From positions 307,501 to 371,500 of the forward strand of contig NZ_LR134388.1 of assembly GCF_900637685.1 (NCBI RefSeq): DNA of 64,000 bases, in the 5' to 3' direction. This DNA is from Legionella sainthelensi. GTDB taxonomy: Bacteria > Pseudomonadota > Gammaproteobacteria > Legionellales > Legionellaceae. The stretch's first letter is position 1. Each line of letters begins with the position of its first letter. Positions 48,952-58,090 of this stretch are shown here, in pieces. The translations under genes were made by a program, and so were the position numbers. The notes beneath the pieces were generated by a model. That model made no database searches. It was given only the letters and a program-made list of their open reading frames with translations, and was not told the origin of the DNA.

Positions 48952-50349
48952 TTATTGTTGTTGCTGTTGTGTAAAATCAGCAGAAGGTGCAGTTGAGCGA
49001 AGGCTTTGCATTAATAGGATAGTGTTGGTTAGCAACAGACGTTCGTGGACTTGGCGATCTAAGTACATTTGATAATTAATCTCAGCAAGTAAAATGGCGA
49101 TTTCTTTTTCTACAGTAACAGAAGACGCATTGTTAATCTGACTAATCCATTGAGTATTACCTGGTTGACCAGTTTGGCCTGATTGAGTCACATTCGCAGG
49201 ATTAAAAATTCTCCATGTTGCCATATTAAATTCATTCAAAGCTTGGCTGGTTGGTGGAGAGCTAGGAATTTGAACATAGTTAGCAAGCGGTTGTTTTGGA
49301 GTTTGGGGTAACCTTTTGGATAAAATGTAATACAAGTTACTGATTCCTACGGAATTTTGAGCAGCATAAGTACGTAAACTTGCAAGATATCGAGATAGGG
49401 TATCCTGAGCCTGATGTTGTTGGTTAGGTGTAACTGTACTGTTAGTAGAAGTAGCTATGGCCTGACCATACAGATTATCATAATCTTTCCAGTTAGGTAA
49501 TTTTATTGGAGCAACACTGCCAGAAACATAGCGAATAAAATTGGCTGCTTGTTGTGCCTGGTTATCTGCAGTTAATCCTTGTGTTGCACCTTGCTGTTGT
49601 TGTCCTCCTGATGTTTCTTCGCTTTGAGTTGTATACATTAAAGGAGCTGTTAATGAGTTGCTGTTAAGTTGTCCTAAAAATTGCTGAATGTAATTGTAAG
49701 AAAAAAAGGTAGTTGAATCAGGAATAGTTCCTATGACATTGTTAGAAACAAGTGTCTCAGTAAGGTAATTGCAGTTTTGATCCCATGTACTTCCATCATA
49801 ACTCATACAATAGCTGTAATCGGGTGTGCCCAAAATGTTTAATACGGATTGAGATACTGGATCGGAGATTTGACTTGAACTGTTTGCAGTTCCTTGCGTT
49901 GATGCTTGACCGGTTTGATCAATGAGTTGATTGACACCTATCCCAGTTGTAGATTGGCTCGAATAATCTTGGAAAGTAGCATTAGCATAAGGATTTATCG
50001 TTCCCGCAATTGCAGCATCAGTAGGTACAAATTGTCCTAAAGAGCTGCTGTTAAAACTATTAAACGGAATTGACCCTAAGTAGGTATAAAATAGAGAAAC
50101 TTGTGCGAGTTGTGTTGATGTTAAGTTAAGAAGGGTTTGGCTAAGGCTAAAGTTTTGAATTGTGTTGGTCGGAGACTGGGTTATATCATAACCTATGTAT
50201 TGCCCCCAATTTTGCAAATATTGAACTACTTCTTGCATGCTGCTGGACATTTGTTGCGAATTATACAAGCCCGTTGCATTATCTGCTGCGGCAGGAAAAG
50301 TCGTAAGGCAAAGCAGATTAAACAATGCAAATTTAGATGGTAATTTCAT
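48952..50349 (-). CDS. icmX: Dot/Icm secretion protein IcmX
   Basis: A 465-residue exported protein, near the size known for L. pneumophila IcmX. Signal peptide about 1-22 (ending FPAAADN). The mature part is rich in Gln, Asn, Ser and Thr, and the C-terminus ends in a run of Gln. IcmX is periplasmic and needed for the secretion channel. The ATG follows the icmW stop directly (TAA ATG), with GGGGAAG inside the end of icmW as ribosome site, so translation is coupled. Confidence 0.93.
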   Translation of the reverse strand: MKLPSKFALFNLLCLTTFPAAADNATGLYNSQQMSSSMQEVVQYLQNWGQYIGYDITQSPTNTIQNFSLSQTLLNLTSTQLAQVSLFYTYLGSIPFNSFNSSSLGQFVPTDAAIAGTINPYANATFQDYSSQSTTGIGVNQLIDQTGQASTQGTANSSSQISDPVSQSVLNILGTPDYSYCMSYDGSTWDQNCNYLTETLVSNNVIGTIPDSTTFFSYNYIQQFLGQLNSNSLTAPLMYTTQSEETSGGQQQQGATQGLTADNQAQQAANFIRYVSGSVAPIKLPNWKDYDNLYGQAIATSTNSTVTPNQQHQAQDTLSRYLASLRTYAAQNSVGISNLYYILSKRLPQTPKQPLANYVQIPSSPPTSQALNEFNMATWRIFNPANVTQSGQTGQPGNTQWISQINNASSVTVEKEIAILLAEINYQMYLDRQVHERLLLTNTILLMQSLRSTAPSADFTQQQQQ

Positions 50350-50805
50350 TTATTCTTCCCCTTCGAGTGCACGTAAAACAAGTTTTAGACGATACTGACA
50401 AAAAACTCGCGACAACAACCTTAAGCGTTCAAACACAATGTTTCTTTTAAGAAAAACTCCCGCGGGATCATTGCTTCCAGTGCTAGTCTCTTCCGCATGT
50501 ATTAAAATACGCGAAGCACTACCGGGGTGAACTGTATCAATTGCTTGGAGTAAACGAAGTCCCCTGCCGGATTTGATATTTCCCACAATGCGGATAAATT
50601 TTTCTTCTTCTGCTAAGAGGCCCATATCGATTTTTTCTATGTCATCAAGTTCTTTGCCTAATTGCTCCATAGCTTTCTCAAACTCTGGATTTCCATCCAG
50701 AGTCCAGTCTTCAACGCTCTCCATAAACGTGATAACTTTATAGATCATAGGATCAATATATTCAAACCAGTACTTGGCTGAGGCTTCATGGCTTAAATCA
50801 GGCAT
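50350..50805 (-). CDS. icmW: Dot/Icm adaptor IcmW
   Basis: A 151-residue small acidic protein, the same size as known IcmW. IcmW pairs with IcmS and loads many effectors onto the coupling complex. Starts MPDLSHEASAKYWFEYIDPMIYKV and is well conserved in feel along the whole length. First gene of icmW-icmX, divergent from icmV-dotA. Confidence 0.95.
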   Translation of the reverse strand: MPDLSHEASAKYWFEYIDPMIYKVITFMESVEDWTLDGNPEFEKAMEQLGKELDDIEKIDMGLLAEEEKFIRIVGNIKSGRGLRLLQAIDTVHPGSASRILIHAEETSTGSNDPAGVFLKRNIVFERLRLLSRVFCQYRLKLVLRALEGEE

Positions 50806-50899
50806 TTTTTACTCTTTCTTTACTGTAAATATGGAATGGACGAACTCTATACTTACTACTATAGTATATTATGAAGGGTAAAAGAAAGAAGTAAAAAAT
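50806..50899. promoter_or_regulatory. Divergent icmW/icmV promoter region
   Basis: Only 94 bases separate the two starts. The middle contains the palindrome ACTATAGT (50856-50864 area) in a stretch TATACT...TATAGT...TATATT offering -10 boxes on both strands. Near each start codon is a GTAAA pair: minus strand GTAAA-N6-GTAAA at 50823-50808, plus strand GTAAA-N8-GTAAA at 50878-50895. CpxR is known to control icmV-dotA and icmW-icmX in L. pneumophila through GTAAA pairs; whether these are such boxes is open because they overlap the ribosome sites. Confidence 0.55.
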
Positions 50900-51358
50900 A
50901 TGAAAAAACACCATCGTTCACGCATTGGAACTTTATTCTCACAAATATTTAAAATTCGCATTTGGTTTGATTGGGAGCGAATAAAAGCAATTACTGTATC
51001 TTTGGGGAATGGGATTAAACACTTGTTTGTACCTCATCAAAATATTGAAACGGAAGAGTCATTTACTGATGCTACAATGAAATTTGGGCTCAGTGATGAA
51101 ATTTTGCTGTCCAAACAAAAAGCATTATTTCGCCTAAGTATGTTTATGATGTTTCTCGCAGTTTTAATTTTGGGTTATGCTGGTTATCAGCTTTATTCGG
51201 GGTCTATAAAGGCTTTTGTCGTGAGTCTTGTAGTTACTTTAATCGCATTGGTTTTAGCCTTCCGCTATCATTTTTGGTACTTTCAAATTAAAAATCGAAA
51301 GCTTGGATGTACTTTTAATGAATGGTATAGAAGAGGTTTATTGGGGGAGAAGAAATGA
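50900..51358 (+). CDS. icmV: Dot/Icm protein IcmV
   Basis: A 152-residue inner-membrane protein: basic cytosolic N-terminus, a hydrophobic hairpin of two spans at about residues 80-120, then a charged end. Size and position before dotA match IcmV. It overlaps dotA by 4 bases (ATGA). Confidence 0.95.
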   Translation: MKKHHRSRIGTLFSQIFKIRIWFDWERIKAITVSLGNGIKHLFVPHQNIETEESFTDATMKFGLSDEILLSKQKALFRLSMFMMFLAVLILGYAGYQLYSGSIKAFVVSLVVTLIALVLAFRYHFWYFQIKNRKLGCTFNEWYRRGLLGEKK

Positions 51359-54300
51359 TTAAATTGGCAGTGTCTCTGCTTCTCTTTTTAGTTCCTGGTT
51401 TGGTTTTAGCAGATGGTTCTTTGAGTTTTGCACCTCCTGCCAGTGATTATTCAGTCGTATTTCTGGGCAATTTATTCGGTGTTGTTGATGGGGTTTTAAG
51501 CGGTACCGGAAGCCAGATTATGGGCGCTATGTTTGGCGTATTCAATGCGGCGGTTCTGGCGCTTGGCGGGATTGTAATTTTATATACGCTCATAGTTGCC
51601 ACCATGAACACTGCTCATGAAGGTCAAATGCTTGGCCAAAAGTGGTCCTCCATTTGGATTCCAATTCGTTCTACAATCGGTTTGGCATTATTGATTCCCA
51701 AAGCATCCGGTTATTGCATGATGCAGATTTTTGTGATGTGGGTTGTAGTACAAGGAATAGGAGCCGCAGACAAAGTTTGGGATGCCGCACTCAGTTATTT
51801 AAATCGTGGTGGTGTGATTATTCAAGCACAGCAGATAAATCCTGCCTCACAATTCACGTCAAATCCTGGCTCGGGAATTAATGGTATTGCTACGGGTGCA
51901 GAAACCATACTTGCAGGACAAGTATGCATGTTAGGTTTACAAACTCAACTCCAAAATACGAGACAAACCTATCTCGATCAGCAATCAAAAAATACTGGGC
52001 CTTGCAATAGTGCTACTTCAGGCTCTGCTATGGATACGTTTTGTAAGACGACGGTTCCTGACTTTTTAAGTACAGTCAATGCAGTAACAGTGCAAACTGA
52101 AAATCCAAATCCGGCAAGTCAATCATGGACTGTTGACATGCCTAATTTTGACACCAATTCCCCTTATTTTTTCTTGAATGGGATCTGCGGTAGTATCAGT
52201 TGGGAAAGTATTACTAAAAACCCGGCTTTCAGTAGTTTGTCAAGTTACAATTTGAATGGAATCAATCCTAATGCCTCTTCAACTCCGACAAATAATTCAA
52301 ATAATACAAATAATACTACGATAAACAAAACGACTCTATCTCCTTCAGAGGTTACCTTAACATTAATGTCTCGTGCTATTGCTATTCAGCAAATGTACTC
52401 TGATTTGTCTGGCACCGCTCGGTCAATCATTAGTAATGATCCACTAATGTCTACAAGCAATAACAACAGCAATAATAAGACCGCTACCGATTGGGCCAGT
52501 CAGCAATTTGGCATACCTTATACAGAAAATGGGAATGCGTGTTCCTCCCAGCAAGACAAATGCGTTTCTTGGGGACCTTTGCCAAGCACTTCAGGCGGCA
52601 CTTTATTTACAGGGTTAGAGTTAATGAACGCGATTAATGATTATAATGGGATTATGATGCCCACCATTAATTTGGCGCGTATGATTAACTCCAGTAGTGA
52701 TGAACAAGCTGCTACTGCCTTCATCTCTAAGGCAACAAGTCAGGGATGGCTCATGGCTGGTGCTTACTTTTTTAACCTGATAACCATTCAAGGTTCTTCA
52801 ACAGCTAATGCAGGCCAAGTTGATTCCAATACAGGTTTGAATAACAGTGCCTTTAATTCTACTTGGGTAACGAGTCCATTTAAAGTGACTGACCCAGAGT
52901 CCGGCGCATCTACCTGTACTCAAGGAGGTGGAAGCTCAGGTAAAGATTTTTCTACTTTGTGTGTTTGGTTTAATCAAAATGCGACGGCTGTAACTCATTT
53001 AGAATCTCTGATAACTACAGATACTTCTAAAACTGGGGTACCTACTCCTTCACAAAACTTGCCGTTAGTGAGCGGGGATGCTTCATCAACCATATTTGGA
53101 TTTTTGAATAATTCATTGAAGATGCAAACGCCTGGTCAGCCAGGGGCGGGACAAGTCACTTTTGCTCAAATCCCTAATTTTAATATAAATCCTCAACCCT
53201 ACAAATTGCAACGACAATCATTTTCTTGCGGTGGTGTAAAACCATTTTACACAATCTGTATTGGACGAATCATAGGCGAGGTTGTTTATAATCTGATTAT
53301 AGTAACTATATATAACCTCTTCATTGACTTGTTCGGGGGGATTATTGGAGTTGTCATCGCAGCCTTCTTAGAGACTCCACTCAAAGGATTGGCAGAAATT
53401 TTTAAGGCAGGCCTTGACATTATTGCCCAGCCAGGAATTAACCCAGTAATCGCTTTGGCTAACATGGGTAGCCAATACATCAATTTTGCTGGTAATTTAT
53501 GGATGTATTTGTTGGGTTTGGCAGTTAGCAGTGCTTTAATTCCTATATTTGGTGTATTTATATTCGCACTCTTGACTCTTGCCATGCCGCTGGTCATTGC
53601 TTGGGTAGGAATCATGGTGAGTATCGGTTTTATCACGGCCTATTATGTTCCTGTATTACCCTATGTGATATTTGTGTTTGGCGGACTAGGTTGGTTGATA
53701 GTTGTGATTGAAGCGATGGTTGCAGCGCCGATTGTTGCTTTGGGGGTTACCCATCCTGAGGGACATGATGCCTTTGGTAAAGGCGAGGCCGCTATTATGC
53801 TCTTGCTCAATATATTTTTAAGACCTGCGATGATGATTATTGGATATATTGCGGCCATCGCATTGACTTATGTAGGTGTTTGGATTTTGAATGCGGGGTT
53901 CGATCAGGCGATTGGATTTGTGCAAGTGTTGCAAAAACAATCCCTAAATACGCTTGATGCTCAAAGTACTGTGTGGAAAGCGGTTGGCGGGGGAGGTGAT
54001 TATTCGGATTGGAGTGGTGTTTATGCTTATTTCTTCTCCATACTTATCTATACGTCACTGTATTTAACGATCGTTCAAAAGTCATTTACATTGATTACTT
54101 ATTTACCAGATAAGGTCTTGCGTTGGATAGGAGGTACTCCTGAAAGTATTGGTCAAGAAAGTGCACAATGGGGTGAGGAAGTAAAGGGTAAAGTGCAAGA
54201 GGCGGGTAAGGAGACGCAATCAGCGCAAGGCTCTATGGAAAAGACCATGGGTGGTATTGGTATGAAGGCTGTTGGTAAAGTTAAAGGAGCCCTGGGTAAA

Positions 54301-54486
54301 GCCGTTGGGGGCGGTGGCGGTACGAGTGGGGAAGGTATACAAGATGGTGGAGAGGCCGGAAGTAGTGGTGGTAGTAGCACCGGTGCCCAAAATCCTGGAC
54401 CATCTTCTGGCTCAGTGGAATCGACACAACATGCAGGCGCACCAGGCGGTGGCGGCGGCGGTTCACCACCACCGATTTCAAAATAA
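51355..54486 (+). CDS. dotA: Dot/Icm polytopic inner-membrane protein DotA
   Basis: A 1043-residue protein, matching the roughly 1050 residues known for DotA. Signal peptide 1-20 (ending VLADGS), a membrane region near 35-140, a large periplasmic domain rich in Asn, Ser and Thr (about 160-630), then a block of several spans at about 640-920. The C-terminal tail from about 960 is Gly/Ser-rich and ends in SPPPISK. DotA is needed for the active channel and is released from cells in L. pneumophila. Confidence 0.97.
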   Translation: MIKLAVSLLLFLVPGLVLADGSLSFAPPASDYSVVFLGNLFGVVDGVLSGTGSQIMGAMFGVFNAAVLALGGIVILYTLIVATMNTAHEGQMLGQKWSSIWIPIRSTIGLALLIPKASGYCMMQIFVMWVVVQGIGAADKVWDAALSYLNRGGVIIQAQQINPASQFTSNPGSGINGIATGAETILAGQVCMLGLQTQLQNTRQTYLDQQSKNTGPCNSATSGSAMDTFCKTTVPDFLSTVNAVTVQTENPNPASQSWTVDMPNFDTNSPYFFLNGICGSISWESITKNPAFSSLSSYNLNGINPNASSTPTNNSNNTNNTTINKTTLSPSEVTLTLMSRAIAIQQMYSDLSGTARSIISNDPLMSTSNNNSNNKTATDWASQQFGIPYTENGNACSSQQDKCVSWGPLPSTSGGTLFTGLELMNAINDYNGIMMPTINLARMINSSSDEQAATAFISKATSQGWLMAGAYFFNLITIQGSSTANAGQVDSNTGLNNSAFNSTWVTSPFKVTDPESGASTCTQGGGSSGKDFSTLCVWFNQNATAVTHLESLITTDTSKTGVPTPSQNLPLVSGDASSTIFGFLNNSLKMQTPGQPGAGQVTFAQIPNFNINPQPYKLQRQSFSCGGVKPFYTICIGRIIGEVVYNLIIVTIYNLFIDLFGGIIGVVIAAFLETPLKGLAEIFKAGLDIIAQPGINPVIALANMGSQYINFAGNLWMYLLGLAVSSALIPIFGVFIFALLTLAMPLVIAWVGIMVSIGFITAYYVPVLPYVIFVFGGLGWLIVVIEAMVAAPIVALGVTHPEGHDAFGKGEAAIMLLLNIFLRPAMMIIGYIAAIALTYVGVWILNAGFDQAIGFVQVLQKQSLNTLDAQSTVWKAVGGGGDYSDWSGVYAYFFSILIYTSLYLTIVQKSFTLITYLPDKVLRWIGGTPESIGQESAQWGEEVKGKVQEAGKETQSAQGSMEKTMGGIGMKAVGKVKGALGKAVGGGGGTSGEGIQDGGEAGSSGGSSTGAQNPGPSSGSVESTQHAGAPGGGGGGSPPPISK

Positions 54487-54508
54487 GATATGAGGAACTT
54501 TAAATATT

Positions 54509-55849
54509 ATGCCAGAATTATCCGCCCCAAATAGCACGATAACAAGTCATACTGATATTGTTAATGACAAGCTTAAAGAGCAAAATGCAAAAGTAGAGCA
54601 AGAACGATTTATGCTCGAATTATTTGCATTTTTGCAAAGAAAGAATGACTTGCTATTACAGCAGCAATCTGATCAATTACAAACTTCGTTAAAAAGTATT
54701 GCTCAGGACTGTGGCTATCAAGATCTTCCTACCGCATTGAATCTTGCAAAAAATGCCCGCGGTCAGACCGCATTAGTGAAGGCATTGCAAGATCAACAAT
54801 TTGGCCTGGCAAATACCTTGCTTAATTCTGGCGCTCGCTATGATGAACAAGCCACAGCAGAATTTGATATTGCGATAGACAGTGAACGTGGACGAGAAGC
54901 ACTGGCTAATCACACTATCAGTGCTCCCTCTTCTTATACGCCCTCAGATCCCAAAAAGTTGCATCTAGTCAAGGAGTATGGTTTAGTCTTAGGTATAGAA
55001 ATGACGAGTAAAGATGGTACTCCATCTCAACGGGCACACATAGGCCCTGCATATAGTTTGATGACAGAATCAGTCAATGACTACAGTAAATCTTGTGCCA
55101 ACCAACCGGTTAAAGATGACTTTACACAAATTGCGAATGCATTTAACTTTACAAATAATGTATCTAAATTTCAAGGTAGCAATCCTACCGGAACGCCTGA
55201 GGCGGGAAAGGAACTCTCTAAACGAATTCAAGCAGGAGAAGTAACAACAGTTCCTGTAAGCTGTAAAGGCCATGCTATGGGGTTGTCTTTTGCGCCAGTG
55301 GCACATGATCCGAATAAAACGTATTTAGTGTTTACCAACCGGGGAGAAGGTGCTGAGAAATCAGGTAAATTTGGAACCCAAATCTATGAGGTAGATAAGC
55401 GCGATATTACCCCCGAGTTTATCAACAAGATGATGAATGGCCACTTTAAAGGACACTCACATGATGACATAATGAGTAATATTCAGCGGGTCACTAAAGG
55501 TAAAGAACCTGTTTCTCACATACAACAAAGTCCACAAAAGTACGACAACTGCTCGATTGCTAATGCTCGATCCAACATTCAAGGAATACTTCTTTGCCAA
55601 GAAGCAAATCGCAAAGGCGGCTTTGATAAAGTGAACAAAGACGAGGTCAAGGAGCGGTATAAAGATTTTAGCGATGATATGAAAAGTAAAAAAGTTCAAG
55701 AACTGGCAAAAGCTATCACAAAAAATCCAGGAAATTCGGATTTAAAAGCATTAGCTCAAGGCTACATAGATAAACCGGGTAGTAAATTTAAGCATCATTT
55801 AGAAAGTGCAATGTCCGAAGAACCTTCTATGCGTAGGAAATCTCCATAA
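54509..55849 (+). CDS. Candidate Dot/Icm effector with ankyrin-like repeat and clan CE-like residues
   Basis: A 446-residue soluble protein, 22 bases after dotA. Residues about 84-113 look like one ankyrin repeat (GQTALVKALQ..FGLANTLLNSGA). Further on, His255 in GHAMGLSF, Asn277 in YLVFTNRG, Gln343 and Cys348 in QKYDNCSIANA stand in the order and spacing seen in clan CE enzymes (Ulp1 and YopJ type). The C-terminus is hydrophilic with several Glu in the last 20 residues, as in many Dot/Icm substrates. It has no signal peptide. Function and secretion are inferred, not shown. Confidence 0.6.
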   Translation: MPELSAPNSTITSHTDIVNDKLKEQNAKVEQERFMLELFAFLQRKNDLLLQQQSDQLQTSLKSIAQDCGYQDLPTALNLAKNARGQTALVKALQDQQFGLANTLLNSGARYDEQATAEFDIAIDSERGREALANHTISAPSSYTPSDPKKLHLVKEYGLVLGIEMTSKDGTPSQRAHIGPAYSLMTESVNDYSKSCANQPVKDDFTQIANAFNFTNNVSKFQGSNPTGTPEAGKELSKRIQAGEVTTVPVSCKGHAMGLSFAPVAHDPNKTYLVFTNRGEGAEKSGKFGTQIYEVDKRDITPEFINKMMNGHFKGHSHDDIMSNIQRVTKGKEPVSHIQQSPQKYDNCSIANARSNIQGILLCQEANRKGGFDKVNKDEVKERYKDFSDDMKSKKVQELAKAITKNPGNSDLKALAQGYIDKPGSKFKHHLESAMSEEPSMRRKSP

Positions 55850-55894
55850 TTCTAGAATTAATCTCATATAAAATGATGGCGTTAATTTGTGCAA

Positions 55895-56749
55895 CTAATA
55901 TGGATTAGAGATTCCACGCAAAAATTCACTCATCTCAATAGGCTCTTGACCAATTCTTAATGAATGACGCACAAAATTTGCTGCTTTTAATATATTTTCT
56001 AAATTGTATTTTTTTAGTTGAATTGAATGTAAATAGGCTACAAAAAACTCTGTTTTTAAATTTCCTATGCCTCTTCCCATTCCTGCAAGTGTCACATCAA
56101 TAAAACGTACTCCGGCACTTAGAGCTGCTAATGCATTGGCTTGAGCTAAACCAAGATTATCATGAGCATGAAATCCGAAAGAGATAGTTGGGTAGATGTT
56201 CAGGTATCTTGCATAAAGTGATTTAACCTGTTGTGGCAATAAACTGCCATTAGAATCAGCGAAATAAATGATATCTGGATTGTAATGATTGATTTGTTGC
56301 ATTACTTCATCAAGCTCAATTTCTTCATAGCAAGAGCTATGGGTTAAATTAATTGCAACATTCATATTTGCGTTTCTAGCCATTTTTATTTTAGGCAGAG
56401 CGGATTCAAGTTCACCCTTTGGAATACAAATCCTTAATAAATCAATACCGCATTCTTTTAATTCAATTAAGTCATTTTGGGTTACATTATTGGGATAAAT
56501 CATTACGGCTATTTTTGCTCGTTTAATTAATGACTTACAAAGAAATAAATATTCTTTGGCACACCATCCCGCTCTACCTATATCCATAGGTACTAAAGAG
56601 CCGTTACGATAGCCAATTTCAATGTATTCGATGCCAGAGTCATCAAGTGGTTGAAGAATTTCTTTTAATTCGGTGTCTGTGAAATTAAAATTGGTTCTAT
56701 GTCCTCCATCCCTTAACGAGGTATCTAAAAGTATTATAGGCTCGCTCAT
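55895..56749 (-). CDS. DRE-TIM metallolyase-family protein (aldolase/HMG-CoA lyase-like)
   Basis: A 284-residue TIM-barrel protein. DTSLRDGGH near residue 10 supplies the metal Asp and catalytic Arg, and GFHAHDNLG the HxH metal ligands, as in 4-hydroxy-2-oxovalerate aldolase, HMG-CoA lyase and isopropylmalate synthase relatives. The closest in size are aldolase-type domains. The frame opens at 56773, but the ATG at 56749 has a GGA seven bases ahead. Substrate unknown. It separates the candidate effector from dotB. Confidence 0.8.
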   Translation of the reverse strand: MSEPIILLDTSLRDGGHRTNFNFTDTELKEILQPLDDSGIEYIEIGYRNGSLVPMDIGRAGWCAKEYLFLCKSLIKRAKIAVMIYPNNVTQNDLIELKECGIDLLRICIPKGELESALPKIKMARNANMNVAINLTHSSCYEEIELDEVMQQINHYNPDIIYFADSNGSLLPQQVKSLYARYLNIYPTISFGFHAHDNLGLAQANALAALSAGVRFIDVTLAGMGRGIGNLKTEFFVAYLHSIQLKKYNLENILKAANFVRHSLRIGQEPIEMSEFLRGISNPY

Positions 56750-56950
56750 ATCATTCCATATACAAAACATCACTCTCTAATAATTATAGTCAACTTAGCA
56801 ACACTTGAATAAAAGTAGGGGATGAGTTTAAGTACGTGTAGTCTAGAAAGCCGTAAGTCTGGCAGCAGAACAATAGGAATCTGTTTTTCTTAAGTTGGTC
56901 GCATTATGTGTTTAGGTAGTTAGTATTAGACGCGGTCGTTAATGAAGGAG

Positions 56951-58081
56951 TTATTGTTGGTATTCTTTTGCACCAGCAATAATTAATTTATATACGCGTT
57001 CACTAATAATACCTTGTTCGAATTTAGCTTTTGCATCCCAAGTCATCAGCTGGCCTTTTTGACGAACTAGTTTACGCGTGGCAGATGTGACATCATTCGG
57101 ATCCCCTTCAAGCAAAATATCGCGCACTTCTTCATCAAATACTAAATATTCTCGTAAGGCAACTCTCTTGTCATCCACAGTAGGCACTAATTTTTGCCAT
57201 ATACATAATCTTATTGTTTCTAAGATATCGATTGTTCTACCAAGACGCTCTTCACCAGAGAATGAGGTGACGAGTCGACGCATGGTTTCTGCGACTCCTG
57301 AAGTATGTAAAGTTGTATACACAGGATGTCCAGTAAGCGCTGCTTCTAAGGCGGCGCTGATCGTTTCTGCATCCCGACACTCTCCTACCATGATTAAGCG
57401 AGGCTTTCTACGCAATGCATTGCGTACACCATCCGCAAAACTGGGTAAGTGTCTTGGAATTTCGGATTGACTCACTACGGAGGATATTGTTTCGATTTCA
57501 TCATAGACGAATTCAATAGGAGACTCATAGGTCAATACTTTACGATGAGAGTCTTCAAACTCGATTAGCTGTCGAATAATTGAGGCTAATAATGTTGATT
57601 TACCTGAACCTGTCGCTCCGGTGATAAATACAATTCCTTCTTGAGGCGCAATTGCTTGAAGAACATTTTCTGGCAGATGCATCGATTCTAATCTTGGGGG
57701 CGTAGTTGGAATGGTTCTTAAAGTGATTTGGATTGCATCATGTCCTTCTACCAAACAGGCAGTCCCATTCACCCTATAACGATATCTAACACCTCGATTA
57801 GGGCGGAATTCATAGTGTGTATCTATATCCTTACCTGAAAGAAGCTGAGTCGTCGCATTGGGTCCATAAATGGCATTAATTAAATCGCCAAGTTCTGTGT
57901 TTGATAAACGTCGATTAGTAATGCGGAGTAATTTACCATAAACCTCCGCATAAATGGGTTCACCCGTTTGAATCGTAATGTCCGAAGCATTCAATCGTTC
58001 AGTATGCTCCAACATTCTATCCATAAATAATGGAGTGAAACGAGTAGGCTCATCAGGCATTAAATGAATATTGTTACTCAT
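56951..58081 (-). CDS. dotB: Dot/Icm ATPase DotB
   Basis: A 376-residue secretion ATPase of the PilT/VirB11 superfamily that powers the Dot/Icm system from the inner-membrane face. Walker A GATGSGKSTL, the RKVLTYESPIEF (Asp/acidic box-like) block, the GECRDAETI Walker B, and the HTSG His box are all present. Length matches DotB. It is 9 bases after dotC. Confidence 0.96.
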   Translation of the reverse strand: MSNNIHLMPDEPTRFTPLFMDRMLEHTERLNASDITIQTGEPIYAEVYGKLLRITNRRLSNTELGDLINAIYGPNATTQLLSGKDIDTHYEFRPNRGVRYRYRVNGTACLVEGHDAIQITLRTIPTTPPRLESMHLPENVLQAIAPQEGIVFITGATGSGKSTLLASIIRQLIEFEDSHRKVLTYESPIEFVYDEIETISSVVSQSEIPRHLPSFADGVRNALRRKPRLIMVGECRDAETISAALEAALTGHPVYTTLHTSGVAETMRRLVTSFSGEERLGRTIDILETIRLCIWQKLVPTVDDKRVALREYLVFDEEVRDILLEGDPNDVTSATRKLVRQKGQLMTWDAKAKFEQGIISERVYKLIIAGAKEYQQ

Positions 58082-58090
58082 ATGTTTTCA

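Noticed and set aside
54153..54481. Frames rich in Pro or Val in the end of dotA
   Set aside because: They are shadows of the Gly-rich dotA tail in other frames.
35050..56838. Shared 11-mer TTAAGTACGTG at 35050-35060 and 56828-56838
   Set aside because: An 11-base match twice in 64 kb is expected by chance and flanks do not align.
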